NCBI GenBank assembly: GCA_036499825.1
Contig: DASYCZ010000037.1
Coordinates: forward strand, 247,943 to 311,942
Direction: 5' to 3'
Length of the DNA: 64,000 nucleotides
DNA from: Paradevosia sp036499825
Lineage (GTDB): Bacteria > Pseudomonadota > Alphaproteobacteria > Rhizobiales > Devosiaceae
In this document: in pieces, positions 7,845-16,222 of the stretch
Numbering within the stretch: the stretch's first letter is position 1
How the letters are laid out: each line of letters starts with the position of its first letter
The notes under the pieces: model-generated
Told to the model about the DNA's origin: nothing
The model's database searches: none
Seen by the model: the letters and a program-made list of their open reading frames with translations, nothing else
Made by a program: the position numbers and the translations under genes

Positions 7845-9142
7845 GGCAAAATAACTCCACGTACGCACAGGGCAACCGGAACGATCATGGCAAGGCCGAA
7901 GACGCGCAGGCTCCGCTGCCGGTCAAACCAGTCCGGACGGCAAATCGGCAAGGCCGCGGCCACCAGCATCGACAGCCCCGTCTCCAGCGGCGTGGGCATG
8001 AACCAATGCGAGAACGGCAGATTTGCCTGGGTCGTCCACAGTGACAGGACCACGGCCAGGCCGGCCGCCGGCACGATCAGCAATCGCCAGTATCCCCTGA
8101 GAACCAGGGCAAAAAAGCCCAGGGCCGCCCCGGCAAAGCTGAGGTTGAAGAGGCTGATCACCGAGCGATAGCTCGCATCCCCGACGAACATCCAGAACAG
8201 CGACATCATGGCGGCGACGAAGAGCAGGTCGAAATCCGGGCGCTTGCTCTCGGAGGGCCGCAAGGCGCGCGCCGCCAGATGGGCGGCGATCGCCAGCGCG
8301 GGCAGCACGATATTATGCATGGAAACGATGGAGAGGATCAGGAACAGAAGGATCGCATAGGCGCGCGCCGCCTGCCGCGGCACATTGAGCGCCGTCGCGA
8401 TCCACAGCATGACGCTCAGAAACACCAGAAAGATGCCCGCCGCCGCGGTCAGATCGATCGGATCGCTGGCGATATGGCGCGCCAGCAGCAGGAAGGCTCC
8501 GATCGGCACGAAAAGATTGTCGAGGCCATGCCAGGAATCCACCTCGACCAGCGCGCAAAAGGCGGCGATCAGCATGGAGATCAGCACGAGATTGACCGGT
8601 TCGGCCCTGGTCAGCAGCACCAGCGTGATGAGGCTGGCCAGCCAGGTGACGACGAAGAAGACGACGACGCCCTCAATGCTTTTGGCCCCGCCTTCGACGG
8701 GAAACCGCGCCCGCGCATAGGCCGTGCCGACCAGGGCGGCCGCCGTATCGGACAGTGTGATCACCAGGATCGGCAGCACGTAAAGCACCGGCTGCTCCTG
8801 GGCCCTCAGGAAGGTGATGGCGATAGCCAGCGCCAGATAGATTTCGCCATAGGATTGCCGCTGCACGCCATGCAGCACCGAGCCGATCCCACCAAGCACG
8901 CCCTGGCGAATGGCCAGCATGAACGGAATGGCGATAGCCACCAGGATGAGGACCGGCAAGGGACTGGAGAAGAGGAGCGGAAAGCATAGCGCCAGGCACC
9001 CGGTGCCCACATGCACGAGCTTGCGGCTCACCTCGGGCTGCCAGCCGAAGCGGCGGCCGGCAAGCCGCACTGCCAGCATCCATGCGGGAATGGCCAGCAG
9101 GACAGCCACCACGGCAACGCCGTCAAAGACGGTGAAGCTCAC
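7841..9142 (-). CDS. Polytopic membrane protein: phytol/dolichol-kinase-like N-half with an extra C-terminal membrane domain
   Basis: 433 aa with about 12 hydrophobic segments. It starts with GTG, overlapping the upstream stop as GTGA. The N-terminal half carries marks of the CTP-dependent prenol kinase/cytidylyltransferase family: R40-K41-x-x-H44 in SRKLVHVG, D132 in LSDTAAALVG, and K154-S-I-E-G158. These positions match those in phytol kinase and dolichol kinase. Residues from about 240 to 433 form a second membrane block I do not recognise. In context it would phosphorylate a prenol or other lipid alcohol, or activate it with CTP. The kinase role is inference from motifs. Confidence 0.7.
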   Translation of the reverse strand: MSFTVFDGVAVVAVLLAIPAWMLAVRLAGRRFGWQPEVSRKLVHVGTGCLALCFPLLFSSPLPVLILVAIAIPFMLAIRQGVLGGIGSVLHGVQRQSYGEIYLALAIAITFLRAQEQPVLYVLPILVITLSDTAAALVGTAYARARFPVEGGAKSIEGVVVFFVVTWLASLITLVLLTRAEPVNLVLISMLIAAFCALVEVDSWHGLDNLFVPIGAFLLLARHIASDPIDLTAAAGIFLVFLSVMLWIATALNVPRQAARAYAILLFLILSIVSMHNIVLPALAIAAHLAARALRPSESKRPDFDLLFVAAMMSLFWMFVGDASYRSVISLFNLSFAGAALGFFALVLRGYWRLLIVPAAGLAVVLSLWTTQANLPFSHWFMPTPLETGLSMLVAAALPICRPDWFDRQRSLRVFGLAMIVPVALCVRGVILP

Positions 9143-10236
9143 TTAACCTGCTCCACCACAAAATCGGAATAGAAGAAGGCCTTGTCACCAGCCTTGCCCA
9201 GTGCCTCCACCTCGGGGAGGCGCCGCACACGGCTCGTAAGGACTTCGGGCACGCGCCGGGGCACCATCATGTTCCAATAGACCAGCCGCGTACCGGGTCG
9301 CGATGCGCCCAGGATCGAGGCGTAGACGCCGCCGAAGAGATCGGCGTCCATATATTCGAAGATGTCCGAGAGGTTGAAGCCATCGGCCTTTTCGCCGGTG
9401 GTGACGAAAGCTTCGAGCGAGCCGCAGCGGAGCTCCAGCCGGTCCAGTCGATCGCGAATGGTATCGAAATGCTCCGCCCGCCATGCCAACGGCAAGGCGG
9501 CCCCATGATCGCCTTTCAGGATCCAGTGCAGATAGGGATTGTTCGCCGGATCGAGATCGACGCCTGCATGACGGAGTCGGCTGGCCACATGGTCGGCAAG
9601 ACTGCCCTCGACATGATCGAAAAAGGCCGGATCGCGCCCCAGCCGGCCCATGACCGCATTGGAAAAAAACAGCTTCAGCATCAACCGCCAGCGCCAATTG
9701 TCCCAATGGCGATCAAAGAAGATAGCCCGCTCGGGTTTGGGCTTGGAGCGAAACACTTCATCGATCGTCGCGCGGCTCTGCGTGAGTGGCAGCACGAAGC
9801 GGCGAAAGACGCGGAAATAGTTCTCGAACTTGCCGACCCCGCCCAGACCATCGCGGATGACGGCATCTCGCCGCTGCGCCCAGAACGCCTGGTCCGCAGC
9901 ATCGAGGGTCACGACGACCGTATCGAGCAACTCGCCCCGCCGAGGTGAGCGACGCGATCCCATGAGTTCAACGAAGCCCTGGTGGTCAAGTCGCCGATAG
10001 GCGGCGATACGGATGGAAAGGCAGGCGATCTGCGCCGGCGACAGGTCGATGGCGACGACGCGCGCCGGATCGAGCAACAGCATGGCGAGCGCGTTGTCGC
10101 CCGCCGAGGCTATCGAAACCAGCGTTGCCCCCGGGGGTGTCGCCAGCGCGGCCACCAGCACATCGGCATCTTCCCAAAGCTGGGCGTATCGGATGGCATC
10201 GAACCTGGCGCGTTCGGAAATATTGCCGCTCGCCAT
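9139..10236 (-). CDS. DUF3419 / BtaA-like S-adenosylmethionine:3-amino-3-carboxypropyl transferase
   Basis: A 365-aa cytosolic enzyme. The N-terminus shows the family block YAQLWEDADV, the SAM-binding segment SIASAGDNAL and the acidic strand end VVAIDLSPAQ. Later come KFENYFRVFRRF, FNLSDIFEYMD and YWNMMVPRR. BtaA, the characterised member, moves the aminocarboxypropyl group of SAM onto diacylglycerol to start betaine-lipid (DGTS) synthesis. No BtaB N-methyltransferase is present, so the product here is probably not simple DGTS. Start and upstream stop overlap as TAATG. Acceptor unknown; a lipid alcohol or phenol is plausible. Confidence 0.8.
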   Translation of the reverse strand: MASGNISERARFDAIRYAQLWEDADVLVAALATPPGATLVSIASAGDNALAMLLLDPARVVAIDLSPAQIACLSIRIAAYRRLDHQGFVELMGSRRSPRRGELLDTVVVTLDAADQAFWAQRRDAVIRDGLGGVGKFENYFRVFRRFVLPLTQSRATIDEVFRSKPKPERAIFFDRHWDNWRWRLMLKLFFSNAVMGRLGRDPAFFDHVEGSLADHVASRLRHAGVDLDPANNPYLHWILKGDHGAALPLAWRAEHFDTIRDRLDRLELRCGSLEAFVTTGEKADGFNLSDIFEYMDADLFGGVYASILGASRPGTRLVYWNMMVPRRVPEVLTSRVRRLPEVEALGKAGDKAFFYSDFVVEQVK

Positions 10237-12689
10237 TACCGTCTCCAGACCTGACCGGTGGCACCGTCGACCTCGATGGTTTCACCATCCTCGATCCAGT
10301 CCATGGCGCCCTTGAGCCCCACGACGCAGGGGATGCCCAGCTCGCGCGCCACGATGGCGGAGTGCGACAGGAGGCTGCCGCGCTCCACCACAATGGCCGC
10401 CGCGTTGCTGAAAATGGCAATCCAACCCGGATCGGTATGGCGTGCCACAAGGATGTCGCCCCGTCGCAATCCCTCAGCACGAGGGTCGCGCACGACTCGT
10501 GCGGTCGCGGTGATCCTGCCGGCGCTGCAGCCGGTGCCGCGCCGCTCCATGCCCGTGTCGACAGGCCGTTTATCGGCAGGCGCCAGCGCTCGCAGTCCCG
10601 TGATCGCCCCGCCGCGGATGTACAGGCGCTCGCCGGGATCGGGCTTAGCGGATGCGGCGCTCGTCTCCGCTTTGCGCAGATCGACCAGGGCCGCGAGGTT
10701 GTGGTCGATGGCGAAGCCCTCGATGGCGCCCAGCACCTCGGCGATGGTGAGGAAGAACACATCGTCGGGCTTTTCCAGAAGACCCTCGGCATGAAACTGC
10801 TTTCCGGCGGCGCGCAACAGATGCCGGGCGCGCCCGAAAATGCGCGTGCGCTCGAAACGCAGGTTCTCGCGGTCACGGACCCGCCGCTTGGCCCAACCGA
10901 GCATGAGGCCTGCAAGCGTGCGACGCACCGGCCGGCCGGCAAGAAGGTCGGCAAGCGTCGGCCCTCCCGCAGCCGGGGCCTTGTCGGCAGGGGCTTCGGC
11001 GGCCGCCGCGATGGCGCGATAAAGCGGGCTCGGATCTCGATCAAGCGTCACGCTTTCGAGCTTGAGTTCTTCGGTGCAGCGCTCGGCGAATTTTCCGAGA
11101 TAGTCCGACACCGCCTGCTTGAGCGCCGCATTGCCATCGAGCGCCGCGCCATCGCCGTTCACGAGCATTTCACGCCGTGCCGGATCGCCGGCCACAAGAC
11201 GCCCCATGGCCTGAATGCGGCGCGCCGGCTCGGCCGAGATCATATCGCCCTGCCCGATCATGACCTCATTGTGCAGTTCGAGCCCCGCCGGCCCGGCCCA
11301 GCGCCCGAGCAATTTGCGCGAGGCGCCGAACGCTATCATGCAGAGGAAATCATTGATCAATGGGGCGTCCCACCGATCCAGCAGATCCGCCTCGATGCGC
11401 CGGTAGCGGGCGGCCAGTGCCGACAAAGGCAAGGTGTCGTAGGCGGAGGCCGGCTCCGCCAGGGCAGCATTGAGACGACGGTAAAAAGCCTTGATGGTGC
11501 CATCGAGCCGGATCGCCGCCCAGACAAGACGCAGGCCAACGCCTCCGACACGCAGCCATTCGCGAAGCTTCGCACCGCCGCCAAGTGTCGGGGGCGCGAG
11601 CCCTGCCACCAGTTCGGGGGGCAATTTCTCGTTCACCCCCATCATGGTTTCCATATAGCCGCTATTGAGCGAAAAGCCCGGCAGCAAGGCCAGTGCGCGA
11701 TACCAATTGCCCAGATTGTAGTAGACCCGGCCATCGACGCGCGACAGCATGTTGTCAAACACTGCTGCGTTGTCGCCGATGATGCGGTTCTTCACGCCCA
11801 CGAGACGGACAAAGGCCCGATAGACACGCGAATACGCATATTGCGCAAAACTATAAGTCAGCGGGGAGACGAGGCCCGGATAGCTTTCGACGATATTGGA
11901 ATTGTCGAAAACCAGAAGATTGTCGTCGGCAACAGGCTGGGCGCGTAGCCCGGTGGTGATGGGCCGGGCCTGCAGCAAACGCAGCCGCCCGCCTTCGAAA
12001 GCCCATTCGAAATCCTGCGGCCGCCCGAGTTCCGTTTCGAGACGCAGCGCCAGTTGGCGCAAAGCGGCGAGATCGGCGGCGCTCAGCACCGGGTCGGCCG
12101 GCATATCGAGCAGGACGCCTTCGGCTTTGCCGATTACATAGGTCTGGCCGTCCTCCTCGCCACCCACCAGCCGGTCGCCGAGCCCGGCTATCGCAGAAAC
12201 CACGATGCGATCTGTCCGCCCCGTGAGCGGATCGGCGGTAAAGGCGACGCCGGCGCATCGGGCATCGACCATTTGCTGGACCAGCACCGCGGGCAGCCCG
12301 CCATTGCCATGCAGTCCCTGGGCAGTCCGATAGACGGCGACATTGTCGGCCAAGCCGCTCTCGACCACGCGCATCGCTGCCGTCGGCACATCAGCCGCCA
12401 AGACCTCGAGAAGCGACAGGAACTGGCCCGCATGGGAGTGGCTTTGGCCATCCTCCTCGCGTGCCGACGAGCGCACCGCATAGGGGCCGGGCCCGAGGGC
12501 TGGAAGCCGTGCCATCAGTGCCGCCCTCTGCTCCGGCGCGAGCCCGCCATCGATAAAGGCATCCGGGCTCACCACGAGAAAGGCCGGCACATCGAAGCCG
12601 CCCGCCGCCAGACGCATCAAGACCGAAGCCTTGCCGCCCACTGTTGCGGCATCGAGGCGCGCGTCCATGGCGAAAAGCAGATCACTCAT
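10236..12689 (-). CDS. PEP-synthase/rifampicin-phosphotransferase-like dikinase
   Basis: An 817-aa three-part enzyme. Residues 1-260 form the ATP-grasp domain (GGKASVL start, YAVRSSAREEDG, FEWAFEGGRLRLLQARPI). Residues 270-710 form a large helical middle region containing KPDDVFFLTIAEV. The C-terminal swivelling domain carries the catalytic His776 in GSLLSHSAIVAREL. This order (ATP domain, middle, His domain) is that of rifampicin phosphotransferases, which convert ATP, water and an alcohol to AMP, Pi and a phosphoester. The C-terminal TIM barrel of true PEP synthase is absent. It overlaps both neighbours (ATGA, TAATG). It probably phosphorylates a hydroxyl on a pathway intermediate. Confidence 0.82.
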   Translation of the reverse strand: MSDLLFAMDARLDAATVGGKASVLMRLAAGGFDVPAFLVVSPDAFIDGGLAPEQRAALMARLPALGPGPYAVRSSAREEDGQSHSHAGQFLSLLEVLAADVPTAAMRVVESGLADNVAVYRTAQGLHGNGGLPAVLVQQMVDARCAGVAFTADPLTGRTDRIVVSAIAGLGDRLVGGEEDGQTYVIGKAEGVLLDMPADPVLSAADLAALRQLALRLETELGRPQDFEWAFEGGRLRLLQARPITTGLRAQPVADDNLLVFDNSNIVESYPGLVSPLTYSFAQYAYSRVYRAFVRLVGVKNRIIGDNAAVFDNMLSRVDGRVYYNLGNWYRALALLPGFSLNSGYMETMMGVNEKLPPELVAGLAPPTLGGGAKLREWLRVGGVGLRLVWAAIRLDGTIKAFYRRLNAALAEPASAYDTLPLSALAARYRRIEADLLDRWDAPLINDFLCMIAFGASRKLLGRWAGPAGLELHNEVMIGQGDMISAEPARRIQAMGRLVAGDPARREMLVNGDGAALDGNAALKQAVSDYLGKFAERCTEELKLESVTLDRDPSPLYRAIAAAAEAPADKAPAAGGPTLADLLAGRPVRRTLAGLMLGWAKRRVRDRENLRFERTRIFGRARHLLRAAGKQFHAEGLLEKPDDVFFLTIAEVLGAIEGFAIDHNLAALVDLRKAETSAASAKPDPGERLYIRGGAITGLRALAPADKRPVDTGMERRGTGCSAGRITATARVVRDPRAEGLRRGDILVARHTDPGWIAIFSNAAAIVVERGSLLSHSAIVARELGIPCVVGLKGAMDWIEDGETIEVDGATGQVWRR

Positions 12690-13639
12690 GGCGCCAGAAC
12701 CTTGGGGACAAAGGGAGCGAAGCCGGCAAGCACATAGCAGCAGAGTACCCAGATGCCGGCCAGGCTATCGATCAGGCCCTGTGCCTTGGCTGACGGCTCG
12801 CGCACAAAGTTCCGGACAGTGAAGCCGATAACGCCCAGCAGCGCGGCGCTGACGCCGCCCACGATCAGCGGCGCCCCCACCAATATGCCAATCGCCAGCA
12901 GGAGCAGCCAGGCCAGCGCGCAGATGACCAGCCAGAGCCTCGCGGCATGAATTGGCCCGAGCAGGCCCGAATAGGTCTCCACTCCTATCCGCTCATTGAC
13001 CGGCGCCCATATCTTGCGGCCGATTTCAAGCACGCAGCCATTGACCAGGCTGAGGGCGAGAAACACCCACATGCCTGTGGGCGGCGCCACGCCATGAGGA
13101 ACCCATTCGGCCCCGGTCAGGTAGAGATCGATCAACGCCATGATCGCCATATGCGAGACGAGATAGACGAACGGCCTGGCCTTGAGCCAATGCGGCGCGA
13201 AGAACTCGGCGGTCATCAGTGCGAGCCAACCCCAGACCAGGGCAAGGGGCAACAGCAGCATCGGCGTGATGGTCAGCGTCAACCCGATGGCGATGAGGGC
13301 GCTGACCGCTGCCAGCCCAAGCACCAGCCGCAGGCTGACCAGGCCGCTGGGTATCGGCCGCTCGGGCCGATACAGCCGATCGTCCTCCTGGTCCTTGTAT
13401 TCGTCGCAGGCCCGCAGTTGGAAAAAGAAACCGATCGCCACCAGCCACGCGGCGACGAACACACTCCAATGCGGCAGCGGCCGCCCCGCCAGATGCGCCG
13501 ACACACTGATGCTGGAAGCCGAAAAGGCCAGCAGCAACAATGCCGTCTTTCCCAGCGGAAACCGCTGGGCCTGATAGAGCCAGAGCCGCCGCCACAGGCC
13601 CGCATCGGCCTCGGGATGACGCAAGCCCGCCTCGGTCAT
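12686..13639 (-). CDS. UbiA-family prenyltransferase
   Basis: 317 aa from the ATG at 13639, which overlaps the HMG-CoA reductase stop as ATGA; the ORF extends to 13723 but that part lies inside the reductase gene. About nine membrane segments. The first aspartate-rich motif appears as D79-E80-x-x-D83-x-x-x-D87. The second is divergent: EIGRKIWAP followed by NERIGVETYSG. Family members move an isoprenyl chain from its diphosphate to an acceptor. The divergent second motif means the acceptor or even the chemistry may differ from ubiquinone synthesis. Confidence 0.83.
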   Translation of the reverse strand: MTEAGLRHPEADAGLWRRLWLYQAQRFPLGKTALLLLAFSASSISVSAHLAGRPLPHWSVFVAAWLVAIGFFFQLRACDEYKDQEDDRLYRPERPIPSGLVSLRLVLGLAAVSALIAIGLTLTITPMLLLPLALVWGWLALMTAEFFAPHWLKARPFVYLVSHMAIMALIDLYLTGAEWVPHGVAPPTGMWVFLALSLVNGCVLEIGRKIWAPVNERIGVETYSGLLGPIHAARLWLVICALAWLLLLAIGILVGAPLIVGGVSAALLGVIGFTVRNFVREPSAKAQGLIDSLAGIWVLCCYVLAGFAPFVPKVLAP

Positions 13640-14889
13640 CGCAGGCGCGCCAGTTTGGCATGGGCGCGGGTGAAATGCCCCGCGGCGATCGCCCCGATGA
13701 TGGAAATCTCTCCGCAAAGGCATAGCGCGGCCACGACCTCGGCCAACGCCGCGGCATTGCCCTCACCGCGCAGCCCCATGATATCGAGCGCCGCGGCCTG
13801 GCTCGGCAGACCCGTTCCGCCACCGACAGATCCCACCACGATGTTGGGCATGGTGGCGGAAAAGAAGACGGCGTCACTCCGTCGCTCGGCCCGGGTGAAG
13901 CCAACGGCAGATTCGGCGACACAGGCGGCGTCCTGTCCCGTGGCGATATAGAAGGCCGCCAGGCCATTGGCATAGTGCGCCTGGGCGCCAAGTTGCCCAC
14001 TGAGGGTCGAGCCAAGCGCGGCGACCCGGCCATAGGCCAGCATGGCTTCGGGTTCGACGCGCAAAAGCCGACGGATCAGCGTATCGGGCAATTCGACGCT
14101 GGCGGTGACCTTGCGGCCTCGTCCCATATGCAGGCCCAGATAGGAGGCCTTCTTGTCGCCCGAGAAATTGCCCTCGATGAACCAGTGCCGTGGCTTGACC
14201 GGCGTGTGTTCGGCAATGTGGGCGCACATGGCCTGCGTGGCCACGGTCACCATGTTCTGCCCGGCCGCATCGCCGGTGGTGTAGCGGCAGATCAGGAACA
14301 CCGTATCGCTGTCCATGAAGGGCTCGACCGTAATGAGCTTGCCATGGCGGGTGGTGGTCTCGGCAACTGCCTTGAGCGTATCGGCATGGGCCGCCACCCA
14401 GTTGATGAACAAACCAGCCTCCACCATGTCGCTGAAAACGAAGGCAGGCGTCCGCAACACCCCCTCGCCGATCATGGCGGAGGTGATGCCCCCTGCCTGG
14501 GCGGTGATCTCCGCCCCGCGCCCATAGGAGGCAACCAGCGCCGCTTCGGTTGTCGCCAATGGGACGTAGTAATCGCCCTTTGCATGCAGCCCGTTGATGC
14601 GTAGCGGTCCGACGACGCCGAGGGGCACCTTCACGGTGCCGATGAAATTCTCGATATTACGGCCATAGCTTTCGGCGCTCGCGAGACTGACCTCATCGGC
14701 TATTGAATCTTGGGCCACCGCCCCGATACCGGTGACGCTGCGCAATTGCGCCCAAAGCGCGGTGGCGGACGCCGCGCTCGCCGCCTGCCGCGGGCGAATG
14801 CGCGGCGCCAGTTTCCTGTCAGGCCGGGCCGCAAGTTCCGTAGAAAAATCAGTATTGGATCGAAGACGCAGCTGGTCGAGCATGCGCAT
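13636..14889 (-). CDS. Hydroxymethylglutaryl-CoA reductase (class I-like)
   Basis: A 417-aa reductase. All four catalytic residues of the family are visible: E115 in TTEAALVAS, Lys in GDKKAS (246/247), D320 in ATGQDAACVAES and H405 in AGHFTRAH. CoA/cofactor segments are also present: ENFIGTVKVPLGVVGPL, GDAAGQNM and GSVGGGTGLPSQ. HMG-CoA reductase performs a four-electron thioester-to-alcohol reduction with NAD(P)H. No HMG-CoA synthase or mevalonate kinase gene is nearby, and alphaproteobacteria normally use the MEP route. It may therefore supply mevalonate for a dedicated product or reduce a different acyl-CoA. Start 14889 or 14883; no strong ribosome site. Confidence 0.88.
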   Translation of the reverse strand: MRMLDQLRLRSNTDFSTELAARPDRKLAPRIRPRQAASAASATALWAQLRSVTGIGAVAQDSIADEVSLASAESYGRNIENFIGTVKVPLGVVGPLRINGLHAKGDYYVPLATTEAALVASYGRGAEITAQAGGITSAMIGEGVLRTPAFVFSDMVEAGLFINWVAAHADTLKAVAETTTRHGKLITVEPFMDSDTVFLICRYTTGDAAGQNMVTVATQAMCAHIAEHTPVKPRHWFIEGNFSGDKKASYLGLHMGRGRKVTASVELPDTLIRRLLRVEPEAMLAYGRVAALGSTLSGQLGAQAHYANGLAAFYIATGQDAACVAESAVGFTRAERRSDAVFFSATMPNIVVGSVGGGTGLPSQAAALDIMGLRGEGNAAALAEVVAALCLCGEISIIGAIAAGHFTRAHAKLARLR

Positions 14890-14991
14890 GACTGTCGTCG
14901 GAATAAGGTTGCCCAGTTCGTCCTCCCGGCGCCGCGCCGTACCGACAGCGACTTCCCTTGCCGGGAAATGTCTGGCCGTACATTAAAAAAA

Positions 14992-15879
14992 TCAGGAAAT
15001 ATTCTCACCCATCAACGCGGACGCAGCCCGATGCAGTGTGGCACGTCCCCAATGCTCCTGGAGAGACTGACGGAATTGCATGGGCATGTCGAAATTGGCG
15101 CAATGACCACCCTGGGGCAGGTCGACGCGTTTGAAATTGAGCACGGGCGCGAATTTATCGATATCACGTCCTAGCCGGAGATTGACCGCATAGTCCCTGC
15201 CGCCCCTCAGGACGAGCAACGGCCGCCTGAACGCCAGGGGGCTGTCGACGAAGTCGTAGTTGCGCACGTTCTGCGCGATGGCAGCACCCGCCGCGACGTT
15301 GAATTGCCGGATAGCTTCCTCGATCGCCACGCGCCCGACGGCACTCCCCGTGGTCGTGCGTGCTGTGAGCCAGGCCGTGACCGGCGCTCCGGGCAGGAAC
15401 GACAGGCGCAATAATCGGGAAACCTGCGGCGGCAGATCCATCGAAAAGCAGGTGCCGAACAGGGCAAGGCTGGCGAGCCTGTTGCTATCGGTTGTTCCCA
15501 GCATGGAGAGCGCCAGGATACCGCCCAGGGAATTGCCGACCCAATGGACAGTGGAAGCACCGGCATGATCGAGAATATCCATCACGTCGCGCGCCATAAC
15601 CGGAATGGCAAAATCCTCGTTTATGATCCGCCCGGCGGGCACTCCCGAGGCGCCATGTCCCCTAAGGTCCGGCACGAGAACGCGATGGCCCAGCTGCGCA
15701 AAATAGCGCGCCTCGCCGTCAAACTGCACACCCGAAGACGCCAGGCCGTGGACGAACACGATGTCAGGTTTCGATATTTCCGAAGGCCGGTATTCCCGGT
15801 AGACCAGCCCGATACCACCGCCGCTCGTGACCCGCAGTCGTCGCACAGAACAGAGGCCGTTCTCATCACTCGTCGGCAT
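14992..15879 (-). CDS. Alpha/beta hydrolase
   Basis: A 295-aa serine hydrolase. The oxyanion segment is VHGLASSG, the nucleophile S117 sits in VGNSLGG, the acid lies in LRGGRDYAV and the histidine in PQGGHCANF. The ATG at 15879 has a GGGGGAG ribosome site four bases upstream; the longer form needs a TTG at 15903. No signal peptide. It is on the same strand as the HMG-CoA reductase gene and 102 bp upstream of it, so it may be the first gene of the cluster or a separate unit. Likely an esterase, thioesterase or C-C hydrolase; substrate unknown. Confidence 0.82.
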   Translation of the reverse strand: MPTSDENGLCSVRRLRVTSGGGIGLVYREYRPSEISKPDIVFVHGLASSGVQFDGEARYFAQLGHRVLVPDLRGHGASGVPAGRIINEDFAIPVMARDVMDILDHAGASTVHWVGNSLGGILALSMLGTTDSNRLASLALFGTCFSMDLPPQVSRLLRLSFLPGAPVTAWLTARTTTGSAVGRVAIEEAIRQFNVAAGAAIAQNVRNYDFVDSPLAFRRPLLVLRGGRDYAVNLRLGRDIDKFAPVLNFKRVDLPQGGHCANFDMPMQFRQSLQEHWGRATLHRAASALMGENIS

Positions 15880-16222
15880 GCGCTCCCCCGGCGTTGACGC
15901 CAAATATAACTAGGCATGCGGCCGATGCAGCGCAAGTGACTGCAATCATCGGAAAATTCCCGGGTTCCCCTCAAACTTTAACCGCCGCGCCGGAAATGGG
16001 CGCCATAAGTTCATTGCCCGGGAAATGGGATACCAGCCAGGTGACAGCTTGACCGCGCCGTGCCACAGGCGAAGCAAAAAATTCACATCCGAAGGGAAGG
16101 GGCGCTTTATCTTGTAGCGATCGAGGCGTATCGGGACTACACCGGGCGCGGGCGCCAGGCGGTTTGGCCGGCTGCGTGCCGATATTGCACCGTTTTCGCC
16201 CCTCCAGCCTTTTCAAAGCCCT
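15880..16222. other. Intergenic region between the hydrolase and the MFS gene
   Basis: 343 bp of divergent intergenic DNA. It should hold promoters for the hydrolase/lipid-type cluster (-) and the MFS gene (+). I found no convincing -35/-10 pair, RNA gene or repeat. Reading frames crossing it are shadows of the flanking genes. Confidence 0.5.

Noticed and set aside
9139..10236. Standard betaine-lipid (btaAB) locus
   Set aside because: No BtaB N-methyltransferase is adjacent and the neighbours have unrelated chemistry.
5592..15879. Ordinary mevalonate-pathway operon
   Set aside because: Only HMG-CoA reductase is present; synthase and kinases of the pathway are absent and the other genes do not belong to it.
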